Shown here piece after piece: positions 20,013-28,597 of a DNA stretch of 64,000 nucleotides. Source of the DNA: Lysobacter capsici (GTDB taxonomy: Bacteria > Pseudomonadota > Gammaproteobacteria > Xanthomonadales > Xanthomonadaceae); assembly GCF_018732085.1 (NCBI RefSeq), contig NZ_CP076103.1:2914001-2978000 (forward strand). The letters run 5' to 3'. The position numbers were made by a program, and so were the translations under genes. Under the pieces are notes generated by a model, which worked only from the letters and a program-made list of their open reading frames with translations, searched no databases and had not been told where the DNA came from. Within the stretch, counting starts at the first letter, position 1. Each line of letters begins with the position of its first letter.

Positions 20013-21371
20013 CTACGAAACGACGCAGCTGTCCGCGTAGTTGCTGAAGTCCGCGCGCGCCAAGTCCAGGCGCGCCACGGCGGGATCGGAAATCTGTCCG
20101 CTGGCGAATGCCAGCACCGGTTGCACGGGGCGGCCGTCGAACATCGCCTTGACGTTCTGCCACGGACGCCACACCCACAGCAGTTCCTTCTGATCGATAT
20201 CAGTCGGTGCGTGAGTCAACGCCTGCTGTTGCAGCGCGCCGAGTTGACGCATGTCGATGAAAGGCGTGCTCTGTCCCGAGGCAGGCGACGGCCGTCGCGC
20301 GATACCGTTGAAAAACGCCGAATCGTCGAACCCGCGCAGCGGAAGCCGTTGCAGCGGCACGATCCCGAACGGCGGCAGATAACGGAAGTACTGACTGGCG
20401 TTCAACGTTGCAGGCGCGCCGCTCGCCGCCAGCACATCGCCCAGTTGCTGCTGGAACTGCGCGCACATCGCATGCGCTTCGACCAGCCGCCGCGCGCGCG
20501 CGACGAACGCGAACGAGGACAGCTCGCCCGGCACCAGCGGATTGCGCTGGAACGAGAATCCCGACAGCGCGTCGGGTGCGAGCAAGCCGCGCCGCACCGC
20601 CCAGGTGTCGACGAAGTTGAGGCCGGCCGCGGTCCAGTACACCAGCGCGATCGGCACCTCGCAGTCGCTCAGTGCGCCGCTGCGTAGTTCGTCGACCAGG
20701 CCGTAGCTCGGCGGGTCGACCCGCCAGGGATCGAAGCTGGCGGTGTCGCGCGCTTCGACGCCGAAGCAGCGGTAGGCCAGGCGATTGCGGAACAGCGGCG
20801 AGGACGGGTCGAGATCGGCGAAGCGCAGCGGATTGATCGCGAGCAGCCGGAACTGCACCGCGTCGACGGTGGCGTCGGTGTTGCAACGCACGTTGGACGG
20901 GTCCAGGCCGTTGCTCGGCGCGCGCCCTTCGCTCGACTGCGCCGGCGCGATCGTCAGCACGTACACGCCGGCGCCGGCGACGTAGGTGCCGTCGGCGAGC
21001 GGATTGCATTGCGCGAACACGCACTGGCAGCCGTCGCCGCCGTCGTCGGCGTCGTAGCGGCGGGTCAGGGCGACGCTGGTGTCGGCGCCCAGGCGCAGGG
21101 TCTGGCCGAGGCGGTTGATCGCCAGCCCGGCGCGCACGCGCAGCACCGGTGCGCTGGCTTGATCCAGATCGGGATCGCGCGCGGCTTCCAGGCCGAACGC
21201 GACGCCGTCGCCGATCGCCAGGCCCAGCCGCGCATCGGCCTGGCGATGGGCGAGCTGATCGCGCGCGAGGTCCTTGCCGGTCAGCAGCCGGCCGTTGAAG
21301 AAATTGACCTGGCGGATGCCGCCTTCCTTCAAGGGCTGCTGCAATTGCAGGACATTGTCGAGAGTGCTCAT
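20013..21371 (-). CDS. eCIS accessory protein, NFFNGR family (452 aa)
   Basis: The N-terminus contains VNFFNGRLLTGKDLARDQ, a motif shared by accessory proteins in many eCIS loci and echoed in weaker form in the neighbouring 485-aa protein (VNYERGMVLGVDDFKQE). An immunoglobulin- or beta-sandwich-like part follows (VLRVRAGLAINRLGQTLRLG), with Cys residues clustered in DGCQCVFAQCNP. The rest has no motif I recognise. The protein has no signal or membrane segment, so it is probably a cytoplasmic particle component. The position after the baseplate genes suggests fibre or baseplate attachment. The start has a GAGG ribosome site. Confidence 0.6.
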   Translation of the reverse strand: MSTLDNVLQLQQPLKEGGIRQVNFFNGRLLTGKDLARDQLAHRQADARLGLAIGDGVAFGLEAARDPDLDQASAPVLRVRAGLAINRLGQTLRLGADTSVALTRRYDADDGGDGCQCVFAQCNPLADGTYVAGAGVYVLTIAPAQSSEGRAPSNGLDPSNVRCNTDATVDAVQFRLLAINPLRFADLDPSSPLFRNRLAYRCFGVEARDTASFDPWRVDPPSYGLVDELRSGALSDCEVPIALVYWTAAGLNFVDTWAVRRGLLAPDALSGFSFQRNPLVPGELSSFAFVARARRLVEAHAMCAQFQQQLGDVLAASGAPATLNASQYFRYLPPFGIVPLQRLPLRGFDDSAFFNGIARRPSPASGQSTPFIDMRQLGALQQQALTHAPTDIDQKELLWVWRPWQNVKAMFDGRPVQPVLAFASGQISDPAVARLDLARADFSNYADSCVVS

Positions 21372-21378
21372 GGCCGCC

Positions 21379-22836
21379 TCACGCTGTCGCGATCGAATGC
21401 CACTGCCCGGCGCCGTCGGCGATCAGGGTGATGGCTTTCTTCTTCTTGACCGACAATTCGGCCAGCCCGTCGATGCCGTCGCCGGACTGCGCGTCGGGTT
21501 GCAGGACCAGACTGCTCAGATCGGCGTTCTTGACCACCACCTGGCGGCCGGCGTTGGCCGGCGTCGACGGCGGCAAGGTCAGCGCGGCCTTGCCGCCGCC
21601 GCGTCCGATCACGATCCGCGGCTGGCCTTCGAGCACGCCGTCGTGCTCAAGGAACTGCACCGGCGGCGGCAGCGGCGGCGGGTCCAGCGCGAGGCTTTCG
21701 AACGAACCTTCCGAGGACGCCTGCATCAGCGCCATCGGTCCGCCGAACGCGGCGTCGCTGCCGGCGCAATCGCAGCCACACAAGGCCCATTCCTGCAGCA
21801 GGCGCTGATGGATCAGATACGGACGCGCGCTTTCGTCGAGTTGCACGCCGGCCGGGCTGCCGTCGATCTGCCACACACCGCTCGGCGAGCCGCCGATCCA
21901 GCTGACCTGCATCGTCAGCGAGGCGAGGAATACGCAGTCGCTGTCGGGATACTGCGAGCGATGGCAGCGCATCGCCATCCACAGCGGACGCAGTTCGCTG
22001 ATCCAGAAACCGAAGGCGACGCGCAGGAATTCGCATTGCTGCTCGCGGGCGATGTCCAGGCCGGGCGAACCCAGGTCGAACAGGTAATCGCCCAGGCTCT
22101 GCGCGCTGGCCGGCGGCGACAGCGGCGGCGACGCGGTCTGCGCGTCGAGCCATGGCTGCACCGCGCTGCGCAACGCGCTGCGCCATCCGTTCGGATCGGG
22201 CGACAGCGGCGGGCTGGTGTCGATCACGTTGATGTTGACGCGCAGCCACTGGACGAAATCGCGCAGCGCGTCTTCCTCGACCTGCGCCGGCGGGTGTTCG
22301 CGCAGTTCCAGGCGGAAATCGTCGGCCACGCGCGAGGGCTTCATCAGCTCGTCCTCGGAGCGGCACGGTTCGCCGGGAATCGGCACCGGCCGGGTCTGGC
22401 AATCGGCGTAGCACAGGCCCAGGTACAGCGAGACCGCGCCGGACGTCACCACCGGCGGCGAGTTCGGCGGCAGGGTCGGATCGAGCATGCGCGCGACCAT
22501 CGCCGCGTTGTCGGTCTTGGCCAGCCAGCGGTTGATCAGCGCGCACTGGTCGGCCGGCACGCAGATCAAACGTCCGCCCGGGGTCAGCGCGGAACCGGCG
22601 CTCACATGCAGGCGCGGGCCGTCGCTGCCGTCGTCCTCCATGTACACGCGCAGGCCGCTGAGCGTGCCGTAGCCGAGCGCGTCGCGCGCCAGCCATTGGT
22701 CGCGTCCGGCCAGGTAGGCGAACTCCTGCTTGAAGTCGTCCACGCCGAGCACCATACCGCGCTCGTAGTTGACGTGCTGTGCGGGGTCCGCGGGCAGGCC
22801 CGTCAGAGTGGTCACCGGTTCGTTGCAGCAGCCCAT
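21379..22836 (-). CDS. eCIS accessory protein related to the next gene (485 aa)
   Basis: The start MGCCNEP is followed by VNYERGMVLGVDDFKQEFAYL, the same family pattern as the 452-aa neighbour. It continues with YGTLSGLRVYMED and SAGSALTPGGRLICV. A Cys-rich stretch lies near residue 350 (LCGCDCAGSD), and a proline run follows. The last 80 residues (SVKKKKAITLIADGAGQWHSI) look like the repeating C-terminal module of phage tail-spike or needle proteins. A fibre- or adhesin-like role is plausible. The start has AGGAG. The gap to the next gene is 7 nt. Confidence 0.6.
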   Translation of the reverse strand: MGCCNEPVTTLTGLPADPAQHVNYERGMVLGVDDFKQEFAYLAGRDQWLARDALGYGTLSGLRVYMEDDGSDGPRLHVSAGSALTPGGRLICVPADQCALINRWLAKTDNAAMVARMLDPTLPPNSPPVVTSGAVSLYLGLCYADCQTRPVPIPGEPCRSEDELMKPSRVADDFRLELREHPPAQVEEDALRDFVQWLRVNINVIDTSPPLSPDPNGWRSALRSAVQPWLDAQTASPPLSPPASAQSLGDYLFDLGSPGLDIAREQQCEFLRVAFGFWISELRPLWMAMRCHRSQYPDSDCVFLASLTMQVSWIGGSPSGVWQIDGSPAGVQLDESARPYLIHQRLLQEWALCGCDCAGSDAAFGGPMALMQASSEGSFESLALDPPPLPPPVQFLEHDGVLEGQPRIVIGRGGGKAALTLPPSTPANAGRQVVVKNADLSSLVLQPDAQSGDGIDGLAELSVKKKKAITLIADGAGQWHSIATA

Positions 22837-22861
22837 GGTTCAACTCCTGGATCTTTAGCGC

Positions 22862-25800
22862 TCAGCATTCGAGCGACAGCCGGTCGCGGCCGAACAGGCG
22901 CTCGCGACCGCCGACGAAACTGGCGCCGAGGTAGGCACGGCCCACCACGGCATCGGGGATCAGCTCGCTCGCGCGGCTGCCGGCACCCAACTGTGTATCG
23001 AGCCCCAGCCGCGCTTCGCCGACGCGGTTGAAGGCCCAGTAGAAGCGCACGTCGAACACGGTGTGCGCGGGTTTTTCCAGTTCGACGATGCGCCGCGCCA
23101 GGCCCAGACGCTGCTCCAGCGCATACGGATCGGCGATCACGCTGGCGACCGGCAGCAATACCGAGAAGCGATGCGCGGTGCGATGCATCGCCAGCAGCTG
23201 GCGTTCGAACTGCAGCCAGTCGGTCTGCGCGGCGAAACTCGCCGGCAGGCGCTCGGGCAGGGGCACTTGTTCGAAATCGACCCAGGCGTTGGCGTGCGCG
23301 CCGCGCAGGCGTTCGATCCGGCGATAGCGGCGGGCGAGGAAGTCCTGCCACAGCTTGCGTTCGCGCGATCCGGCGCTGCGTTCGCAGTAATCGCGCCAGT
23401 CGTCGGCCGCGGCCTGCGCGGCCGGCGGCGCGGCCGGCAGCGACACGTCGCTGAAGCCGGTGTAAGCGCTGGCGTGGGCGTGGTTCAACCCATCGACCTG
23501 GCCGTAGCGCGCCTGCAGGAACGATTGCCAGCGCGCGCGCTCGGCCGCGCCGACGCCGGGTACGAAGCCCAGTTCGGCGGCGGCGAACGCGCGCCAGTCC
23601 TGCGCCGCATCGGCGTCGCCTGGCGGTACCAGCGAGAACGGCGTGATCTGTTGCAGCGCGGTGGCCGTGCGTTGCTGCCAGGCCGCATAGCGATCGGCGA
23701 GCCCGGCGTTGCCTTCGGCCGGCGTCCACAGGCGACCGCGCTGCACGCTGCGCGGACCGTTGTCTTGATCGAAGCCGACCTGCGCGGGCGGCAGCGCCTG
23801 CGCGACCAAGGTCTGGACCAGCCGCGTCTGGTACGACTCGACGATGCGGATGCGTCCGGCGCCTTCGTCCTGCGCGCGCGGGCCGTCGAACACGATCGGA
23901 TCGAAGTCGCTTTCGAACGCGAGCGACAAGGCGATGCGCAAGCCATGCACGGTGCCGCGCCAACGGAAGAAATCCATCGCGTGCTGGACCAGCAGGCGAT
24001 GCCGGCGTTCGTCCCAGGACGGATCGAGCGCCAGGTCGAACCAGCCGGCCAGCCACGGCAGCGCGTCCTGCGGGACGCTGCGCGCGTCGAACAGCGATTC
24101 GACATTGACGATGCGGTCCTCGATCTGGGTCAGGTTGCTTTCGCAATTGGCCAGCCAGCGTTCGAGGAAGTCGCCGTTGTCGACGTCTTCGCGGTACACC
24201 GCCGGCAGGAAACGTTGCGGGTAGGAGAAACGCGGCGCCCACAGCCGCAGTGCGCGCAAGCGCGGCGCGGTGGTGCCGTTGCGGCTGCGCAGGGTCAGCC
24301 GCAGTTGCAGGTAGCGGCCGCGCGCGTGTTGCAGCAGCAGTTCCCAGGTGCCGGTGCCGGCTTCGCGACGGGTCGCGCGCGCGGCCTCGCGCCGCAACCA
24401 CGGCAGTTCCGGGCCGTCGCTGCGCAGCCGCGGCTGCGGTTCGCGCTGCCAGCCGCCGATCACCTGCGCGTCGTCGGCCGGTTGCGATTGACCGTCGAAC
24501 CAGCCGCTGAGCTCGTCGCCCGCGCGGCTTTCGATCTCGACCTCGCAATCGGGCGGCACGCTGCCGTCGAACAGCAGCTTGTCCCAGACCGTGCCGAGTT
24601 CGTCGCTGTCGAACACCGGCGTGACCAGCACCGCCTGCGCGGCATAGCGCTGGCGATGCTGTTGCACCACCGGGGTCCAGCGCGGTTGCGCCAGGCCGCA
24701 GTCGTAGTGCGCCTTGCCGGACACCGCGACCAGCGCGCGGCCGCCGTAGCGGCGCAGCGGGTACAGTTCGGCCGGCGCGCGCAGGCTGAAGCGGCCGTCG
24801 TGATCGATCACTTCGAAGGCATGCACCTGGTTGCCGATCTCGCTGGCGATGAACAAGCGCGCTTCAAAGCCCGCGCCGCCTTGCCCCAGACCCGCGGCAT
24901 GGACCATGTCGTGAGCGAGCGCGGGCAGGGCGTCGAGCCATTGCGAGGCATCCACACTCCAGCCGTCGCCGTCGCGCTGCAGGCGCACGACCTGCGAGCG
25001 CTGTCCGGCGAGATCGCGATTGAGCACCATCACCCGGCCCTCGCCGTGCGACTGGATCGCGATCGGATCGAGCAGGGCGACCGCGGTCTTGGCCAGGTCG
25101 AGGCCGCCGGGGAAACGCTGCGCCGCCTGTTCGCGCGGCGATCCGGACAGCGGCTGGAAATCGTCGATCTGCGCAGGCGCGACTTCGATCATCGCGTGAC
25201 CGGCGTTGACCACGGCCAGGGTGCAATCGAGTTCCCACAACTGCCGATGCACGCGGTCGAGCACCCACGCGCCGCCGCCGTGGCGCATGCACATCGCGAA
25301 CGGCTCGAACGCGATCGCGTCCGGCCATTGGGTCTGCAGCGGCGGGCCGCCGGAGATCAAGTCGAAACTCATCAATCCGCGCAGCGTGCCGCGGGCGAAG
25401 GCGACTACGAGGTAGTCGTCCTGGGTCGTGGTCAAGGCGAGGTAACGTTCGGCGATCGGTTCGCTCGGCGCGACGGCGGTTTCGAACGCCAGGCGCTGTC
25501 CGTCGCGCTGGGTGCCGCAATCGGTCGGTTGCGCCGGCCAGAACGCGCTTTCGTTGCCGCTGCCCGAGGAGGTCACGAGCAACGAACGCGCATCGTCGGC
25601 GACGCGGTAGACGTTGCCGTTGCGGTCGGCGCTGGCGCTACGGCGCGCGTCCAGGGTCAGGCGCAGTTCGCCGGAGGTGGCGGGCAGTTCGATCAATTGC
25701 GGCTGCAGCGAAATCTCCGAGCGGGTCTCGTCCCAACCCGGCAGGTCGATCGGCGGCATCGGCATGGGACTGACGAACGCATCCCACCACAGCGCCAACG

Positions 25801-25879
25801 GCTGCGCGTCGCTGCCGCGGCAGCGCGACCAGTCGTCGCGGCCGAACAGCATCTGGAAGCGCGCGCCGTTGACGTTCAT
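22862..25879 (-). CDS. Baseplate protein: propeller-like N-half plus phage tail protein I-like domain
   Basis: A 1005-residue protein. About 460 N-terminal residues have repeating beta-blade character (VYRVADDARSLLVTS, ALTTTQDDYLVVAFA, RVMVLNRDLAG, RLFIASEIGNQVHAFEV), suggesting a beta-propeller. Residues about 555-655 match the P2 gpI/TIGR02242 tail-protein domain (RFLPAVYRED, WLAGWFDLALDPSWDERRHR, FFRWRGTVHGLRIAL). Further on, two imperfect copies of a 55-60-residue helical unit occur (DWRAF..RWQSFLQARYG and DWRDY..LWQDFLARRYR). The C-terminus has ELEKPAHTVFDVRFYWA, typical of the end of this family. The start shares one base with the previous stop (TGATG). It probably closes the baseplate at the fibre attachment level. 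Confidence 0.8.
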   Translation of the reverse strand: MNVNGARFQMLFGRDDWSRCRGSDAQPLALWWDAFVSPMPMPPIDLPGWDETRSEISLQPQLIELPATSGELRLTLDARRSASADRNGNVYRVADDARSLLVTSSGSGNESAFWPAQPTDCGTQRDGQRLAFETAVAPSEPIAERYLALTTTQDDYLVVAFARGTLRGLMSFDLISGGPPLQTQWPDAIAFEPFAMCMRHGGGAWVLDRVHRQLWELDCTLAVVNAGHAMIEVAPAQIDDFQPLSGSPREQAAQRFPGGLDLAKTAVALLDPIAIQSHGEGRVMVLNRDLAGQRSQVVRLQRDGDGWSVDASQWLDALPALAHDMVHAAGLGQGGAGFEARLFIASEIGNQVHAFEVIDHDGRFSLRAPAELYPLRRYGGRALVAVSGKAHYDCGLAQPRWTPVVQQHRQRYAAQAVLVTPVFDSDELGTVWDKLLFDGSVPPDCEVEIESRAGDELSGWFDGQSQPADDAQVIGGWQREPQPRLRSDGPELPWLRREAARATRREAGTGTWELLLQHARGRYLQLRLTLRSRNGTTAPRLRALRLWAPRFSYPQRFLPAVYREDVDNGDFLERWLANCESNLTQIEDRIVNVESLFDARSVPQDALPWLAGWFDLALDPSWDERRHRLLVQHAMDFFRWRGTVHGLRIALSLAFESDFDPIVFDGPRAQDEGAGRIRIVESYQTRLVQTLVAQALPPAQVGFDQDNGPRSVQRGRLWTPAEGNAGLADRYAAWQQRTATALQQITPFSLVPPGDADAAQDWRAFAAAELGFVPGVGAAERARWQSFLQARYGQVDGLNHAHASAYTGFSDVSLPAAPPAAQAAADDWRDYCERSAGSRERKLWQDFLARRYRRIERLRGAHANAWVDFEQVPLPERLPASFAAQTDWLQFERQLLAMHRTAHRFSVLLPVASVIADPYALEQRLGLARRIVELEKPAHTVFDVRFYWAFNRVGEARLGLDTQLGAGSRASELIPDAVVGRAYLGASFVGGRERLFGRDRLSLEC

Positions 25880-28194
25880 CAGCAGGTCTCCGGCACGATC
25901 GGCACCGGCAGCACCGGCTTCGCGCCGCCGCCGGAAGCGCCGCCGCTGTTGCCGCCGCCGCGCAACGCGTCGATCGGCAACGGATCGCCGACCACCACCG
26001 AGATGCCGAGAATGCGCGGCAGTTGCAGGCCGCCCATTTCGATCACGTCGCTGGCGCTGCGTTCGCCTTCGGCCAGCAGCACGTCGGCGACCGAGGTCAC
26101 TCCCGACACGCGCGCGACTTCGGCCAGCAGCACCCGGCTCGCGACCGCGGTGCGCAGCGGCCATCCGCGCGCGGGGTCGGCGGTGCGCGGCGCGAACAAC
26201 GCGGCCTCGCGCGGCATCGCGCCGGCCGGACCGATCGGCGCGAGCGCGTCGCGCAACCGACGCTTCACGTCGTCGACCACTTGCGCGATCGCGTAACCGG
26301 CGGCGGCTTCGATGCCGACCGAAATCCACAGCCCCTTGTAGTCGGCGCCGCGCACGACCAGTTCGGTGGTGACCAGACGGCGTGGGTCCAGGTGCCGGCA
26401 CAGCGCATTGAGGAATGGGCGATCGGCACGCGGCGCATCGGGCTGGCCCGGATCGTGGCGCGGAATCGCCAGCACGGTGACCACGCCCGGCGCCGAGCCG
26501 GGTTCGTTCGGGGCGAGGTCGGGATGGAACGCGGGCAGCACTTCGATCCGGCCGATCTGCACGCCGGGCGCGCGGCAGGCGATCGATTCGAAATCGTCGA
26601 CGCTGACCATGCGGTCGCGGTGCTGCAGATAACGGCGCACCTGTTTCTCGCCGCTGTCGGTGCTCTCGGCATCGGCGCCGCCCCAGGTCCGCACCGGGTT
26701 GGCGACGGCGAAGCCCGACGGCAGTTGCGGCGCGTTGTCGATCGCCGCTTCGGCGACGTTGCCTTGCGCGCCAAGACAGAATTCGTAGGAGGCGAACACC
26801 CGCGCGCCCAGCGGCAGGCGCCGTCCGCGCAGGCCGTCGCCGAAACGCAGCTCGCCGGCTTCCGGATCGAGTTCGAACACCTCGGTCGGGCCGGGTGTGT
26901 CGCACGCCGTGTCGCGCGCGCTGCTGCGCGGATCGGCGATCGGCACTTCCGGCGCGGCGGCGGCGAGATCGTCGATCTCGTTCCAGCGTTGCGCGCTGCC
27001 GTCGCCGAGCCGAGTGACCACATTGACCGAGCCGCGCAGCACCGGTCGTCGCGACAAGCGCCGCAGCTGATCGGGGCGGCCGTCGCCGTCGGCCAGCGGT
27101 TCGGCGGCGATGCGCTGGATCTGCCGGATCGGAGTCGCGTTGATGCCGGCCCAGCGCAGGCGCGCCTGGGCGGCGCCGTCGGCGGAGATGCGCAGCCAGG
27201 TGATCGCGCGCGCGGCCAGGGCCGGATCGTCCAGGCTCGGCGGCATCGCGCCGACGCCGCCTTCGAGCGGATCGATGTCGTCCCACACCCGCAATTGGTC
27301 GGCCGCGGGCAGGCTCAGCTGGACGACGCCGGGCACCGACAACAGATCCACGTCGGTGCGCGGTTCGAGTTGCCGATACGCCGGCGCGGGGCGGTCGTCG
27401 CTGTCGCGCGGCACGCGTCGGTCGGCCGGTACGTTCGGCAATTCGAAACGCAGCAGGTTGCGGCTTTGCGCATTGCCGGCCGGCAGCAGCTGCGCGCTGG
27501 TCGCATCCAGCGCCGGCACCAGACCGAGGGTCAGGGTGCGGCCGCCGAGTTGATCGCGCAGGTGCTTCCACGGATCGTCGGGATCGCCGGGCACGTCGGT
27601 GCTGCGCGCGAGCAGCGCGATCCACAGCGAACGGTCGACGGTGTCGGCGTTGAGATCGACGCTGTCGACGACCTTGCGGTCCAGCGCCAGGGTCTTGTAC
27701 AGCTGCACGTTGCCTTCGCCGGGGAACGGCAGTTGATAGGACGCGTACAGCAGTCGGTAGTAGTCGAGCAGTTCCTGCGAGGGGTCTTCGATCCGGCGCT
27801 TGAAGTACACCCGCGCTTCGACCGGCAGCACGTCCAGGCCGAGTTGAGTGCGAAACGGCACCGCGCCGGCGCGCACTTCCAGATCCGCCGGCAGGGTTTG
27901 CACCCGCGCTTCGCCGCGCGCGTTGTCGATCGCGATCAGGCCCTGCGCGGCCGAGGCGCTGGCCAGCGGGATGCGCAGCATCTGCAGGAACTTGAGCCGG
28001 TTGCGCTCGGGGGTGAGGTTGGCGCGGTACAGCAGGTTCTCGGTCAGGAACGAGAACAACTGCACCAGGGTGACGCCGGGGTCGCTCTGGTTGAAGTTGG
28101 TCCACTCCGGCGTATGCACGCTCGCGCGCGCCAGCGTGTCCTCCACCAGTTGGGCGTAGCGGCGATCGTCGATGGGCGGGGGTGCGAGCGGCAT
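25879..28194 (-). CDS. Baseplate J-like protein (gp6/Afp11 type)
   Basis: A 771-residue protein of the putative baseplate assembly family (TIGR02243-like). The N-terminus contains RRYAQLVEDTLARA and FNQSDPGVTLVQLFSFLTENLLYRANL, a hallmark of this family. The middle contains EAGELRFGDGLRGRRLP, the baseplate J signature. Downstream are VSVDDFESIACRAPGVQ and TELVVRGADYKGLWISVGI. It forms the wedge around the spike hub. The start is separated from the gp25 stop by 10 nt. The C-terminal 20 residues are Gly/Pro-rich. Confidence 0.9.
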   Translation of the reverse strand: MPLAPPPIDDRRYAQLVEDTLARASVHTPEWTNFNQSDPGVTLVQLFSFLTENLLYRANLTPERNRLKFLQMLRIPLASASAAQGLIAIDNARGEARVQTLPADLEVRAGAVPFRTQLGLDVLPVEARVYFKRRIEDPSQELLDYYRLLYASYQLPFPGEGNVQLYKTLALDRKVVDSVDLNADTVDRSLWIALLARSTDVPGDPDDPWKHLRDQLGGRTLTLGLVPALDATSAQLLPAGNAQSRNLLRFELPNVPADRRVPRDSDDRPAPAYRQLEPRTDVDLLSVPGVVQLSLPAADQLRVWDDIDPLEGGVGAMPPSLDDPALAARAITWLRISADGAAQARLRWAGINATPIRQIQRIAAEPLADGDGRPDQLRRLSRRPVLRGSVNVVTRLGDGSAQRWNEIDDLAAAAPEVPIADPRSSARDTACDTPGPTEVFELDPEAGELRFGDGLRGRRLPLGARVFASYEFCLGAQGNVAEAAIDNAPQLPSGFAVANPVRTWGGADAESTDSGEKQVRRYLQHRDRMVSVDDFESIACRAPGVQIGRIEVLPAFHPDLAPNEPGSAPGVVTVLAIPRHDPGQPDAPRADRPFLNALCRHLDPRRLVTTELVVRGADYKGLWISVGIEAAAGYAIAQVVDDVKRRLRDALAPIGPAGAMPREAALFAPRTADPARGWPLRTAVASRVLLAEVARVSGVTSVADVLLAEGERSASDVIEMGGLQLPRILGISVVVGDPLPIDALRGGGNSGGASGGGAKPVLPVPIVPETC

Positions 28195-28204
28195 CGGGGC
28201 GGCC

Positions 28205-28597
28205 TCAGTTCACGGCCAGCGGAATGGCGAGGCTGATGCGCTCGCGCGACGCGGTGGCGACCAGCCGGTAGGTGATCGTCGCCAACGCGGTCTCGGCCTC
28301 GCTCGGATGCGCGACGACCTCGACGTCTTCGACCTGGATGCGCCGTTCCCAGCGCGCCAGCGCACGCTGCATCGCCTCGCGCATGCGCGCGTGGGTGCCG
28401 GCGTTGTTGGGTTCGAACAGGAACCGCGCGAGCCCGGCGCCGTAGTCGGGTACGCCGACGCGTTCGCCCGGCTCGGTCTTGAGGATGATCGCGATCGACT
28501 CGCGGATGTTGGCTTCGCCCGACGACCACACGAAGCCGCCGTCCGGCCCGACCCGCGGCGGGAACGAGAACCCGCGTCCGAACACGCTGTCGTTCAT
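28205..28597 (-). CDS. Baseplate wedge protein gp25-like (Afp9)
   Basis: A 130-residue member of the GPW/gp25 family. SVFGRGFSFPPRV is followed by EANIRESIAIILKTEPGERV, PDYGAGLARFLFEPNN and RWERRIQVEDVEV, the standard order of conserved blocks. Its start overlaps the previous stop by 4 nt (ATGA). gp25 joins the wedge to the inner tube and sheath and starts sheath polymerisation in contractile tails. Confidence 0.92.
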   Translation of the reverse strand: MNDSVFGRGFSFPPRVGPDGGFVWSSGEANIRESIAIILKTEPGERVGVPDYGAGLARFLFEPNNAGTHARMREAMQRALARWERRIQVEDVEVVAHPSEAETALATITYRLVATASRERISLAIPLAVN

